From NCBI GenBank assembly GCA_027854065.1, contig JAQGEF010000031.1, positions 1 through 43,474 on the forward strand: a stretch of DNA of 43,474 nt. Direction: 5' to 3'. The notes under the pieces are model-generated. The model had not been told where the DNA came from, did not search any database, and worked only from the letters and a program-made list of their open reading frames with translations. Position numbers and translations under genes: made by a program. Shown one piece after another: positions 24,666 to 32,675 of this stretch (its first letter is position 1; the number at the start of each line of letters is the position of its first letter). The stretch is from Polluticaenibacter yanchengensis (GTDB taxonomy: Bacteria > Bacteroidota > Bacteroidia > Chitinophagales > Chitinophagaceae).

Positions 24666-26420
24666 ATGGATGTAGAAAAAATTAGATATAACTTTTTGTT
24701 GGTTTATTCTTTGTGTAAGCGTGTTCTGCCTACCCAGTTATTGTTTGTTTTGTCGGAATCAATTTTAATGTTTCTCGGTCTTTTTTTTATAAAGCAATTA
24801 GTGGATGTTTTATCGATTAATGAAATATTGTTGATTGAGAAAAAAACGAAAGCTATTGAATATTTAGTCGCTTCAGGTATATCTATTTCTATTTATTTTA
24901 TAGTAAAATCGTATGGTGCAATAGTGGCTGAAAAGCAATCATTTTTGATTGGCGAAAGGATGAATGAAAAACTACTGGTAAAAGCAACGGCGGCACCATA
25001 TTCCTATTTCGAAGACCCTAACTTTTATAATTTGCTTCAACGTGCACAAAACGGAGGTGGTAACAGACCCAGCCTGTATTTTTTGCACGGTATTGAACTG
25101 GCAAAGAACATTACGACAATTATAGCTGTAAGCAGCATTTTATTTATTATAGATGGCTGGTTGCCTGTTTTATTATTGCTATTTATTGTACCGGTGATTG
25201 TGGTTAAATTAAAGTTTTCCAGGAAAATGGATAATCTTCAAATTGAGAATACAGCAAATGAGCGCTGGAGTAAGTATTATACAGAAGTGCTAACAACTAA
25301 TACGCATGCTAAAGAAGTGAGGACCTTTAATTTATCCAGATACTTAATCCTGAAATTGAAGAATATTAATTTTCTAAAGCATAAACAACAAATAGCATTA
25401 CAATATAAACAGGCTAAAACAGAAGCTTTAACAACAGTATTGTCATATACTGGTATTTATACATGTATTCTATACATTACTATAAAATCATTAAATAATG
25501 CTGCTAACCCTGCGGATATATCATTGTTTTTAATTGTTTTTACACAAATCATTACGTTATTGTATGCTACCAGTCAAAGTGTATTGAGACTTTACCAGGA
25601 TAATTTGCAAATGACGCATATATCAAATTTTCTGCACTATAAATATGATCATGATTTATCTCTAAAAGAAAAGCAAGGGCAGGGGTTTGAACATTTAATT
25701 CTAAAAGATATATTTTTTGCATATCCCGGAAAGAATGATTGCCTTAGCAATATCAACATGGTTTTTGAAAGGGGGAAAACGATAGCTATCGTTGGATTAA
25801 ACGGTGCAGGAAAATCTACTTTATTAAAAATTATTTTAGGGCTTTACCATCCAACGGATGGACAAATGATTTTAAACAATAGGGTGGTTGTTAATAGTGA
25901 ATACTTAAGATTGGAAGCTACCGCTGTTTTCCAGGATTATTCGCGGTTTAATTTTACTTTGAAAGAATGTATCTGTTTGGGTAATACAGATCAACCTTTT
26001 GATGAACCTTTATTTAATAAGGCTTGTCAGGTATCGGGTATTGATTCTATTATGAAACACTTGCCGGCCGGTATAAATACATTGCTCGGAAATGTATTTC
26101 CGGGTGGTAAGGAATTAAGTTTAGGACAATGGCAAAAAATTGCATTGGCCAGATGCTTGTATTCCAACCGGTCCATCATAATACTAGATGAAGCTTCCAG
26201 TGCTTTTGATGCTCATTCCGAACATCAGCTCTTTAAAGACCTGAAAGCTTATTATCCTGATAAAACTTTTATCATTGTAAGTCACAGGTATCATACCGTT
26301 AAAAATGCTGACAACATATATGTATTAGAAAATGGTGGTATTATTGAAGAGGGGGAGAGTAAAGCGCTTATTTCAAAAAATGGTTATTATTCATCAATTT
26401 TTAACCTGGCAAGATCATGA
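24666..26420 (+). CDS. ABC exporter, fused permease and ATPase
   Basis: This is a 584-residue half-transporter of the ABCB/MsbA-like exporter type. Residues 1-310 hold about five to six membrane helices. The ATPase domain has Walker A GLNGAGKST from 377, a Q-loop (VFQDYSRF), a signature LSLGQ in place of LSGGQ, Walker B IIILDEASSAFD and the H-loop histidine in IIVSHR. There is no N-terminal C39 peptidase domain, so it is not a leader-peptide-cleaving bacteriocin exporter. The cargo is unknown. The neighbouring glycosyltransferases and prenyltransferase suggest a glycosylated lipid or secondary metabolite. The next gene starts at ATGA, overlapping by 4 bp. Confidence 0.88.
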   Translation: MDVEKIRYNFLLVYSLCKRVLPTQLLFVLSESILMFLGLFFIKQLVDVLSINEILLIEKKTKAIEYLVASGISISIYFIVKSYGAIVAEKQSFLIGERMNEKLLVKATAAPYSYFEDPNFYNLLQRAQNGGGNRPSLYFLHGIELAKNITTIIAVSSILFIIDGWLPVLLLLFIVPVIVVKLKFSRKMDNLQIENTANERWSKYYTEVLTTNTHAKEVRTFNLSRYLILKLKNINFLKHKQQIALQYKQAKTEALTTVLSYTGIYTCILYITIKSLNNAANPADISLFLIVFTQIITLLYATSQSVLRLYQDNLQMTHISNFLHYKYDHDLSLKEKQGQGFEHLILKDIFFAYPGKNDCLSNINMVFERGKTIAIVGLNGAGKSTLLKIILGLYHPTDGQMILNNRVVVNSEYLRLEATAVFQDYSRFNFTLKECICLGNTDQPFDEPLFNKACQVSGIDSIMKHLPAGINTLLGNVFPGGKELSLGQWQKIALARCLYSNRSIIILDEASSAFDAHSEHQLFKDLKAYYPDKTFIIVSHRYHTVKNADNIYVLENGGIIEEGESKALISKNGYYSSIFNLARS

Positions 26421-27592
26421 ATGGAAATAGCATAAAAAAAATAGGTATAGTTTCATCTTGTCAGGAAGATTGGGGTGGTTCAGAAGAGCTTTGGGCAAAA
26501 GCTGTTGAATATTTACTGAAAGATGGTGCCTCTGTCAGTTTTATGAAAACTACTATCAACAAGAATTTAAAGGCTGTAAAACAACTTTGTTCTTATGGAA
26601 TGGTATTGAAACCTCTAACACATAACTTTAAAGACAGGATTGGCTATTATCTGTATAGAAAGAGAAGAAAACGGGATAGAAATGGTGCCTTGAATAATCC
26701 ATTGGGTGCGGGTATTGAAATATATAAATTCAGACGATTCTTACAAACTGAAAGGTTTGATATAGTTGTTATAACACAAGGTATGAGTTTTGACGGGCTG
26801 CAATATGCTTATGAGTGCAAGGTATTAAATATTCCATATATCACCATTTCCCAAAAAGTAGTAGAATTTTATTGGTTACCCAGTAATAAAAGGCCGGTAA
26901 TGCGGGAGGTCTATAAAGGAGCAATCGCAAATGTGTTTGTATGCAAGCAGAACCAGGCCATTACAGAGGAGCAATTTGGTTTTCGATTTAAAAACGCTTT
27001 AGTTATACCTAACCCTGTAAAATTCTCTCCTGAAATATTGCCGTATCCGATCAACACAGAAGAAGTGAGGCTGGCTTGCATCGGACGTCTTTTTGTAATA
27101 GATAAGGGGCAGGATTTATTAATCCGTGTATTAAGCCGGCCTAAATGGAAGTCAAGGAATATTTCGATTTCATTTGTTGGGGTGGGGGATGACGAAGCTG
27201 CGCTTAAAGATCTGGCATTGATGCTGGAGGTGACCAATATCCGCTTTTTAGGATACTCTGACAATATTGAAGACCTATGGTTGAACCATCATGCACTTAT
27301 ATTGCCTTCCAGAAGCGAGGGACTGCCATTGGTGCTGTTGGAAACAATGGCATTGGGAAGGATTGCCATTGCGACAAATGTTGGCGGGAATCCGGAATTG
27401 ATCGTGCATGGTGTCAATGGTTTCCTCGCTGAGGCGAATGAATCTTCTTTAGATGAAGTATTGGAACTTGCGTGGAATCATAAAACGAGATGGCCTGAAA
27501 TGGCAAAATCAGCATACAAAACAATCATTGATAATATTGACCTGAGCCCTGAAATAAAGTTAAGTACATTAATATTAAATCCTGTACTATGA
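26417..27592 (+). CDS. Glycosyltransferase, GT-B fold, family 4-like
   Basis: This is a 391-residue cytosolic or membrane-associated retaining glycosyltransferase. The N-terminus GIVSSCQEDWGGSEELWAKA is the acceptor-side Rossmann domain with its glycine-rich loop. The donor-side domain has GRLFVIDKGQDLL, GVGDDEAALKDLA, and the EX7E motif EGLPLVLLE (Glu301 and Glu309), followed by ATNVGGNPELI. The donor sugar and acceptor are not predictable. It overlaps the exporter gene and the following GT2 gene by 4 bp each, which implies coupled translation. Confidence 0.88.
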   Translation: MNGNSIKKIGIVSSCQEDWGGSEELWAKAVEYLLKDGASVSFMKTTINKNLKAVKQLCSYGMVLKPLTHNFKDRIGYYLYRKRRKRDRNGALNNPLGAGIEIYKFRRFLQTERFDIVVITQGMSFDGLQYAYECKVLNIPYITISQKVVEFYWLPSNKRPVMREVYKGAIANVFVCKQNQAITEEQFGFRFKNALVIPNPVKFSPEILPYPINTEEVRLACIGRLFVIDKGQDLLIRVLSRPKWKSRNISISFVGVGDDEAALKDLALMLEVTNIRFLGYSDNIEDLWLNHHALILPSRSEGLPLVLLETMALGRIAIATNVGGNPELIVHGVNGFLAEANESSLDEVLELAWNHKTRWPEMAKSAYKTIIDNIDLSPEIKLSTLILNPVL

Positions 27593-28554
27593 GTATCAAT
27601 CAACCATTAGTTTCTGTGATCATTCCCACTTATAATAGAGCAACTTACATTTTAGACTCTATTAATAGTGTATTGAACCAAACCTATAAAAATGTACAAA
27701 TAATAGTGGTTGATGACGGGTCGACTGATCTTACATATGAACTTGTAAAAACGAAGCCAGTTGTAGAATATTATTATCAGGAAAATGCCGGTCAAGGAGC
27801 AGCCAGAACTAAAGGACTATCTTATTGTAAGGGTAATCTTATTGCGTCTTTGGATTCTGACGATATTTGGTATCCGGATTTTTTGCAGTTATGTGTTGAC
27901 CGAATTACAGGATACCAACTTGACTTTGTGTTTGCTAACTGGGACCAACAGAACCTGCAGGGAGATTTCAATAGTTTTTTACCCAATAATAAAACCCTTT
28001 TACCTTATACTAGCCGTTCGGTGGATTTCTGGATTGAATTTAGCAGTACTGAACTGAGGCATATTTACGTGCAAGGTTGCCCCTCTCCGTCTTCTTCATT
28101 TATTGTTAAAAAAGAGTTTTTAAAATTGGGGTGGAACTGTGAAATGAACATTGCTGATGATTGGTTCATGCAGCTGGATATTGTTTTAAAAAACAAGTGT
28201 AAGGCCGCTTGTTTAATTACTCCTGTCTGGCGCAAGCGTATCAGCGGCACAAATATATGTGACCACCGGGATTCTTCGGAAGTTATTGAAAAGTTATATG
28301 TGGAGGATTTACATACGATCCTGAATGCTTTCAATGCTTATTTAACTAAACCGGAAAGAGCTATCCTAAGTAAAAAATTTATTGAAGCATCTGTTTTTTC
28401 ATCTTTCTTTAAATTTAGAAAGGAAAGGGATTTTAAACGGGGATTCAGGCAATACATGAGTTCATTGCAAATTGATTTTTTATATACGACTAAGTTTACT
28501 CTTAAATATGTCATGTACAGGTTCAAGAGAAAATATAATTTAAGTAAGTTATGA
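27589..28554 (+). CDS. Glycosyltransferase family 2
   Basis: This is a 321-residue inverting GT-A enzyme. VSVIIPTYNRATYI opens the nucleotide-binding domain, VVDDGSTD holds the nucleotide aspartates, and SLDSDDIW (Asp89, Asp91) is the metal-binding DxD. The C-terminal 90 residues are basic and helical without a clear membrane span. The donor and acceptor are unknown. It probably adds a second sugar to the product built by this operon. ATGA overlaps exist on both sides. Confidence 0.88.
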   Translation: MSINQPLVSVIIPTYNRATYILDSINSVLNQTYKNVQIIVVDDGSTDLTYELVKTKPVVEYYYQENAGQGAARTKGLSYCKGNLIASLDSDDIWYPDFLQLCVDRITGYQLDFVFANWDQQNLQGDFNSFLPNNKTLLPYTSRSVDFWIEFSSTELRHIYVQGCPSPSSSFIVKKEFLKLGWNCEMNIADDWFMQLDIVLKNKCKAACLITPVWRKRISGTNICDHRDSSEVIEKLYVEDLHTILNAFNAYLTKPERAILSKKFIEASVFSSFFKFRKERDFKRGFRQYMSSLQIDFLYTTKFTLKYVMYRFKRKYNLSKL

Positions 28555-29588
28555 GTATTGTCGGGAATTTTACCGCAAGCATTAACCGGGGCATTCATTA
28601 TTTAAAGGAGCATCAGTTTCATAACGGACAATTTCCCAGTTATATGTATTGCACAAATTTTGAACATCCTTTTTATCTCTACGAATCTAATACATTTACA
28701 ACGGGTTTAATTGTTCAGTGTTTATTAGAATTTAAAGATAATGATGTTGTAAAGGATATATTGGATAAAGCGGACTATTTTTTAATCCATCAAAAAATGC
28801 ACTATGGGTTATGGCAGTATTTAAGCCGCGATAACCTGGCATTTTCAATTACACCTGTGGATATAGACACTACTTCTATAGTGAGCGATTACTTAACGCA
28901 AAGGGGAAAGAGCGATTATTTTGAGAATCTTGATTCTTTCCGACTTTTTAAAAACAGGGAAGGCCTTTTTAAAACCTGGATCTATTCGGATCTCAAAATG
29001 TTGTTTAATGAGCAAACCAGGAGATTCTTATTCAGATATTACCGCCGGTACTTCAGTGCGAAAAAGTTTTACAAGCAATTTCATATGGGCGCTAATGACG
29101 TTTCAATGCCTATTAACTGGAATGTCCTGCATTATTTGGGTAAATGTGAACTGACGCAGCCTATCATTAATAAAACAGTTGAACTGGTTAACAACAATGT
29201 GGATTTCAATTCTTTTCGCTGGTACCGTTATAACTATATATCGCTGTATTTTTTATGCCGGAATTTCAGGCATGATATCATTGAGTTTGAGGCATTGAAG
29301 CCTGTTTTAATTAATGTTATTCTCGGTAATTTAAGCAATGGGCAATTTGAGGATTTGAATGAACTGGCTGTATCCATGTATTTATCGTCCTTAATTCGCC
29401 TTAATTATTCCGGGCCGGAGATTGATGAGTTGGCTTTCAAAATAGTTTCATTTCAACAAGCAAATGGTTCGTGGAAATTATGTGAAGTTTTTGGCGCCGA
29501 TTTTGGAGAATTTTTAAGTGAAAGTATGACTACTGTTATTGCAATTGAATCTCTATCCTTATATAACAAATTAAAATACAAAAGTTGA
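28551..29588 (+). CDS. Alpha/alpha-toroid protein, terpene-cyclase/prenyltransferase-repeat-like
   Basis: This is a 345-residue soluble, all-helical protein. It has at least two QW-type repeats of the squalene/oxidosqualene cyclase superfamily: QFHNGQF at 22-28 and a perfect QxxxGxW (QQANGSW) near the C-terminus, plus a weaker QKMHYGLW at 81-88. The segment VDIDTTS (103-109) falls where class II cyclases have DxDD-T. Here the fourth residue is Thr, so the usual general-acid aspartate pair is incomplete. It is about half the size of squalene-hopene cyclase, so it equals one barrel. It could be a cyclase with altered chemistry or a binding protein for a prenyl chain. The operon context with UbiA supports a prenyl substrate. 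Confidence 0.6.
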   Translation: MSIVGNFTASINRGIHYLKEHQFHNGQFPSYMYCTNFEHPFYLYESNTFTTGLIVQCLLEFKDNDVVKDILDKADYFLIHQKMHYGLWQYLSRDNLAFSITPVDIDTTSIVSDYLTQRGKSDYFENLDSFRLFKNREGLFKTWIYSDLKMLFNEQTRRFLFRYYRRYFSAKKFYKQFHMGANDVSMPINWNVLHYLGKCELTQPIINKTVELVNNNVDFNSFRWYRYNYISLYFLCRNFRHDIIEFEALKPVLINVILGNLSNGQFEDLNELAVSMYLSSLIRLNYSGPEIDELAFKIVSFQQANGSWKLCEVFGADFGEFLSESMTTVIAIESLSLYNKLKYKS

Positions 29589-30595
29589 AACTACGATTAA
29601 TACGTTATAAGGATTGGTGGCAGTTTAAAATTCCGATATACTTATCTATCGCATTTACAGCAATCTTTGTGTCAGATTTTAATTTGACTGAGCATTTGTT
29701 GAAAATTGTACAGTTAATTTTAGTTTTTGTTTTGGGGGCAAGTTATGTAAGTGTTATTAATGATTATACAGATAAGGAAGCGGATAAGCTGGCAAAGAAA
29801 CGAAACCAAATGACCGGGGTAAGTTCCTCTAAATCGATTATTTTAATTATTGGCTTATTTTTATCAGGAATATTTACCGGATGGTATATTTTTAAAAATA
29901 ATTCCTGGTGTCTTTTTTTTTGGTTTATGTCTTACCTGGCATTTACAGCCTATAGCTGCAAGCCATTGAGATTAAAAACCAAGAAATGGTGGGGCCCTAT
30001 TGCAGATGCTTCCGGTTCTCATATTTTTCCCTGTTTATTAATCCTGTATTATATTAACCCGGATATCCTGGATGAAGTAAACCTATATTTTTTTATATCA
30101 ATTTTGGGTTGGTCAGTGTGTTTTGGATTAAGGGGTATTTTACTTCATCAGAGTTTAGACTATGAGAACGACAAGAAAGCGCTTGTGAAAACCCTGTTGC
30201 AGGATGTTAATTTTTCTAAAATAAAGCAAGCTGAACTCTTATTAATAATTTGTGAGTGTTTGTTTTTTCTTTGTATTCTTTTTTATGTCAATCAACCTTT
30301 GTTGTATGCCGGCTCAACTATATACCTCTTGTATCTATATTTATGCATCAAGTTCATGAAGTTTCAGCCAGTCATTTTTTTTACTGTTGATAAGGAAAGA
30401 ATTGAGTTGTTATTTCTTGATTTGTACCTGGTTTTCTGGCCTTTAGGAATGTTGCTAGTATTTATGAGACAAGATATTTATGTGTTCCTAATTGTACTTA
30501 GTTACCTATTGCTATTCCCTTTTAAGATAATTAGTATATATAAACAATCCAGAATTATTGCTTACAACATATCCAGACGACAAAAACTTTCTTAA
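29585..30595 (+). CDS. UbiA-superfamily prenyltransferase
   Basis: This is a 336-residue integral membrane protein with eight to nine hydrophobic helices. The first Asp-rich motif NDYTDKEAD (Asp60, Asp63, Asp67) is the canonical N/DxxDxxxD. The second, DYEND (Asp192-Asp196), is also present, so both magnesium-diphosphate sites look intact. Members move a prenyl chain onto an aromatic ring or make polyprenyl-phosphate-ribose. The start is TTG overlapping the previous stop (TTGA). The first internal ATG would remove the catalytic motif, so TTG is favoured. The acceptor is unknown, and no quinone genes are near. Confidence 0.83.
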   Translation: MKLRLIRYKDWWQFKIPIYLSIAFTAIFVSDFNLTEHLLKIVQLILVFVLGASYVSVINDYTDKEADKLAKKRNQMTGVSSSKSIILIIGLFLSGIFTGWYIFKNNSWCLFFWFMSYLAFTAYSCKPLRLKTKKWWGPIADASGSHIFPCLLILYYINPDILDEVNLYFFISILGWSVCFGLRGILLHQSLDYENDKKALVKTLLQDVNFSKIKQAELLLIICECLFFLCILFYVNQPLLYAGSTIYLLYLYLCIKFMKFQPVIFFTVDKERIELLFLDLYLVFWPLGMLLVFMRQDIYVFLIVLSYLLLFPFKIISIYKQSRIIAYNISRRQKLS

Positions 30596-30743
30596 TAGTA
30601 CCTGGTTTGCACAGTGATGAATTGAGAAATATATATAGTAGTTACTATTTTCCGCTGATGGCGCAGAATAATACACCCGCTGATTGACGCTGATTCTTGG
30701 ATTCTCTATTTGCTTGTCTACTAATTTTATTAGTAATTTTCTC

Positions 30744-30758
30744 GCCCCGAAACGGGGC
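30744..30758. repeat. GC-rich hairpin
   Basis: GCCCCG-AAA-CGGGGC is a perfect 6-bp stem in AT-rich DNA. It is not followed by a T-run, so it is unlikely to be an intrinsic terminator, and it is 150 bp past the UbiA stop codon. Confidence 0.6.
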
Positions 30759-30889
30759 TAATTTGAGCAGGGGGAGATTTTAACCTTAAAAATGCTTGTT
30801 GTTGATAAGATATTGCCGGGCTTTTTCTAATCGATATAAGGTGAGCTATTGAGGGTATAAATGTCTGTATTGAACTTCTACTATAGTTT

Positions 30890-30966
30890 TACGCTTTATG
30901 TACGCTTTAACTACGCCTCAACTACGCTTTATCTACGCTTCAACTATGCTGTAACAATGCCTTAAA
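30890..30966 (+). repeat. 11-bp tandem repeat, seven units
   Basis: The unit TACGCTTTAAC is repeated with single-base variation (TACGCCTCAAC, TACGCTTTATC, TACGCTTCAAC, TATGCTGTAAC), and further decayed units continue to about 30985. The period is not a multiple of three, so it is not coding. Confidence 0.85.
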
Positions 30967-31220
30967 TATTGTCTTAAATGTTAAATGGGGTATGTTTTTT
31001 TAACATTTCGACTTGTTTAAAGGAAAACCTTGTTGTGTATCTTTTTATAATTAAATAACGGAAGTCTGTCAGTTGTGGTTATTATTGCGATGCTTATAAT
31101 GTGTTCCGGATTGGAAATTATTGCTAACTTAATTAGTATTGTTTAATCTCATGAATACTTCTATCAATGTGGCGTTACCGTGAATTTTGGAAATTAATGA
31201 ATAGCAGGTATGCCTTAAGT

Positions 31221-31565
31221 GGTGTCGCACCTATGGCGCTCGATTATATTAATTCTAATTTCTTCTACCATAATGTCGTCCCTACGGGACTTGATTTGTC
31301 TGTTTAAATGCCTTATTGGGTCTATTTCTAAAAATCAGGTATGACTAATCTGGTGTCGCACCTATGGCGCTCGATTATATTAATTCTAATTTCTTCTACC
31401 ATAATGTCGTCCCTACGGGACTTGATTTGTCTGTTTAAATGCCTTATTGGGTCTATTTCTAAAAATCAGGTATGACTAACTGGCGTCGCACCTACGGCGC
31501 TCGATTATATTAATTCCAATTTCTTCTACCATAATGTCGTCCCTACGGGACTTGATTTGTCTGTT
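31221..31565 (+). repeat. Tandem array of a ~131-bp repeat, 2.6 units
   Basis: Unit starts are at 31221, 31352 and 31482 (periods 131 and 130 bp). Units one and two differ by about one indel; unit three has a few substitutions and is cut after TTTGTCTGTTTAA. Each unit has TGTCGCACCTATGGCGCTC and the palindrome GTCCCTACGGGAC. A diverged solo copy is at 1624-1712. Confidence 0.9.
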
Positions 31566-31774
31566 TAATGAGTTTTATGTAGGGAGATGGAGATCGTGAA
31601 ATGATTGTATGATTTATTTAAGGTGATTTATTCACCCCTGCCCGGAGGGGAGTGAAGCATGAGTTGTATGGTGTCAACAGTGAGAAACCGAACGGTGGGG
31701 TTGATGTTGTTATGCAGATGATCAATCGATACTTTGAAATATGATTTATAGCAGACGTGAAAAATGAATAAAAC

Positions 31775-31815
31775 AAATAAGACAGCACTTTTAAAGTACT
31801 GCCTTATTTATTTTT
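31775..31815. terminator. Bidirectional terminator after the SDR gene
   Basis: AAATAAG-A-CAG / CTG-C-CTTATTT extended by ACTT/AAGT is followed by TATTTTT on the plus strand and an A/T-rich tail on the other. It serves the minus-strand SDR gene that ends at 31830. Confidence 0.7.
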
Positions 31816-31829
31816 CCAATCATTATCTT

Positions 31830-32549
31830 TTATGGATTGGTCGAGAAAATTGAAGCGTTGGCGATTAACGCTCTGCGGTTCATTTTTAGGATATCTACGA
31901 TCAATTCCGCAAAATCTTCGGGTTGTAAAACACGTTCAGGGTCGCCGGTGGTGATTTTTAAATCTTTAATGGTCATGTCTGTAGCGATGGTGCTTGGTGT
32001 TAAAGTGGTGACACGGATATTTTCCTTACGCAATTCATACATTAAAGATTCTGAAAAGCCAATTACAGCAGATTTTGATGCGCTGTATGCTGAGGCATTT
32101 GCGCTTCCTTTTAAGCCGGCAGTAGAAGCGATGTTGATAATATCGCCACTGTTTGCAGATTTCAGGTAAGGTAACACGGCTTTAGCGGCATAATATACGC
32201 CAAATACGTTTGTTTTAATAATGTTCTCCCACGTTGCGCTTTCCATGTCCGCAACAGTGCCAAATGCAGCGATACCCGCATTGTTAATTAAAATATCCAG
32301 GCCGCCTAAATGCGCATGAATGTTTTTAACTGCTGTGATCACTGCCTGCTCATCTGTGGCATCACATACCTGGTAAATGGCTTTTACGCCGATGGCTTCC
32401 AACTCGCTTACTACTTCTTCCAGGTTTTCCTTGTTACGCCCAGTAATGCCCACATGAACGCCTTCTTTGGCTAATGCGATGGCTGTGGCTTTTCCCAATC
32501 CTTTACTGCCACCCGTTACTATGGCTACTTTATTCTTTAGATCTATCAT
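31830..32549 (-). CDS. Short-chain dehydrogenase/reductase, FabG-like
   Basis: This is a 239-residue classical SDR. The cofactor loop is TGGSKGLG (13-20), the structural motif NNAG is near 90, and the catalytic set is Ser (NIASTAG) with YSASK. TGRNKENL after strand 2 has Arg, which favours NADPH. It would reduce a 3-oxo group or a related carbonyl. The neighbourhood does not contain fatty-acid synthesis genes, so I do not call it FabG. A -7 box (TAATTTTG) and a CCTCT/AGAGG palindrome lie before the start codon. Confidence 0.9.
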   Translation of the reverse strand: MIDLKNKVAIVTGGSKGLGKATAIALAKEGVHVGITGRNKENLEEVVSELEAIGVKAIYQVCDATDEQAVITAVKNIHAHLGGLDILINNAGIAAFGTVADMESATWENIIKTNVFGVYYAAKAVLPYLKSANSGDIINIASTAGLKGSANASAYSASKSAVIGFSESLMYELRKENIRVTTLTPSTIATDMTIKDLKITTGDPERVLQPEDFAELIVDILKMNRRALIANASIFSTNP

Positions 32550-32576
32550 CCTCTTTATATTTAGAGGACAAAATTA
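32550..32576 (-). promoter_or_regulatory. Promoter and palindrome of the SDR gene
   Basis: On the minus strand TAATTTTG (32569-32576) is a perfect TAnnTTTG box. Between it and the ATG is the inverted repeat CCTCT-N8-AGAGG (32550-32567), directly abutting the start codon, which could be an operator or an mRNA hairpin over the ribosome site. Confidence 0.5.
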
Positions 32577-32675
32577 CAATTGGTGCGCAGAATATGATTG
32601 GCAGAAAGATATTTTAATAGGTATTTAAGGATTTGGTAAAATAATGGCGTGTTAATCCGTTTTGGATGTGCCGGA

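Larger units (their letters stand above)
30596..31774. other. 1.2-kb gene-free region made of repeats and hairpins
   Basis: No gene is supported. The contents in order are: a CCGCTGAT / TTGACGCTGATTC repeat remnant (30653-30700); a GCCCCGAAACGGGGC hairpin (30744-30758); an 11-bp minisatellite (30890-30966); AT-rich sequence; the 131-bp tandem array (31221-31565); and a hairpin CACCCC-TGCCCGG-AGGGGAGTG (about 31633-31653). This is the boundary between the AT-rich operon and core genes. Confidence 0.7.

Noticed and set aside
24295..30600. Integrative element using tRNA-Leu as attachment site
   Set aside because: No integrase and no second copy of the tRNA 3' end were found downstream. The AT-rich operon may have been transferred, but integration at the tRNA is not supported.
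31221..31565. Possible CRISPR array
   Set aside because: The repeat is about 131 bp with no unique spacers: the whole unit, including the parts between palindromes, is duplicated. No cas gene is near.
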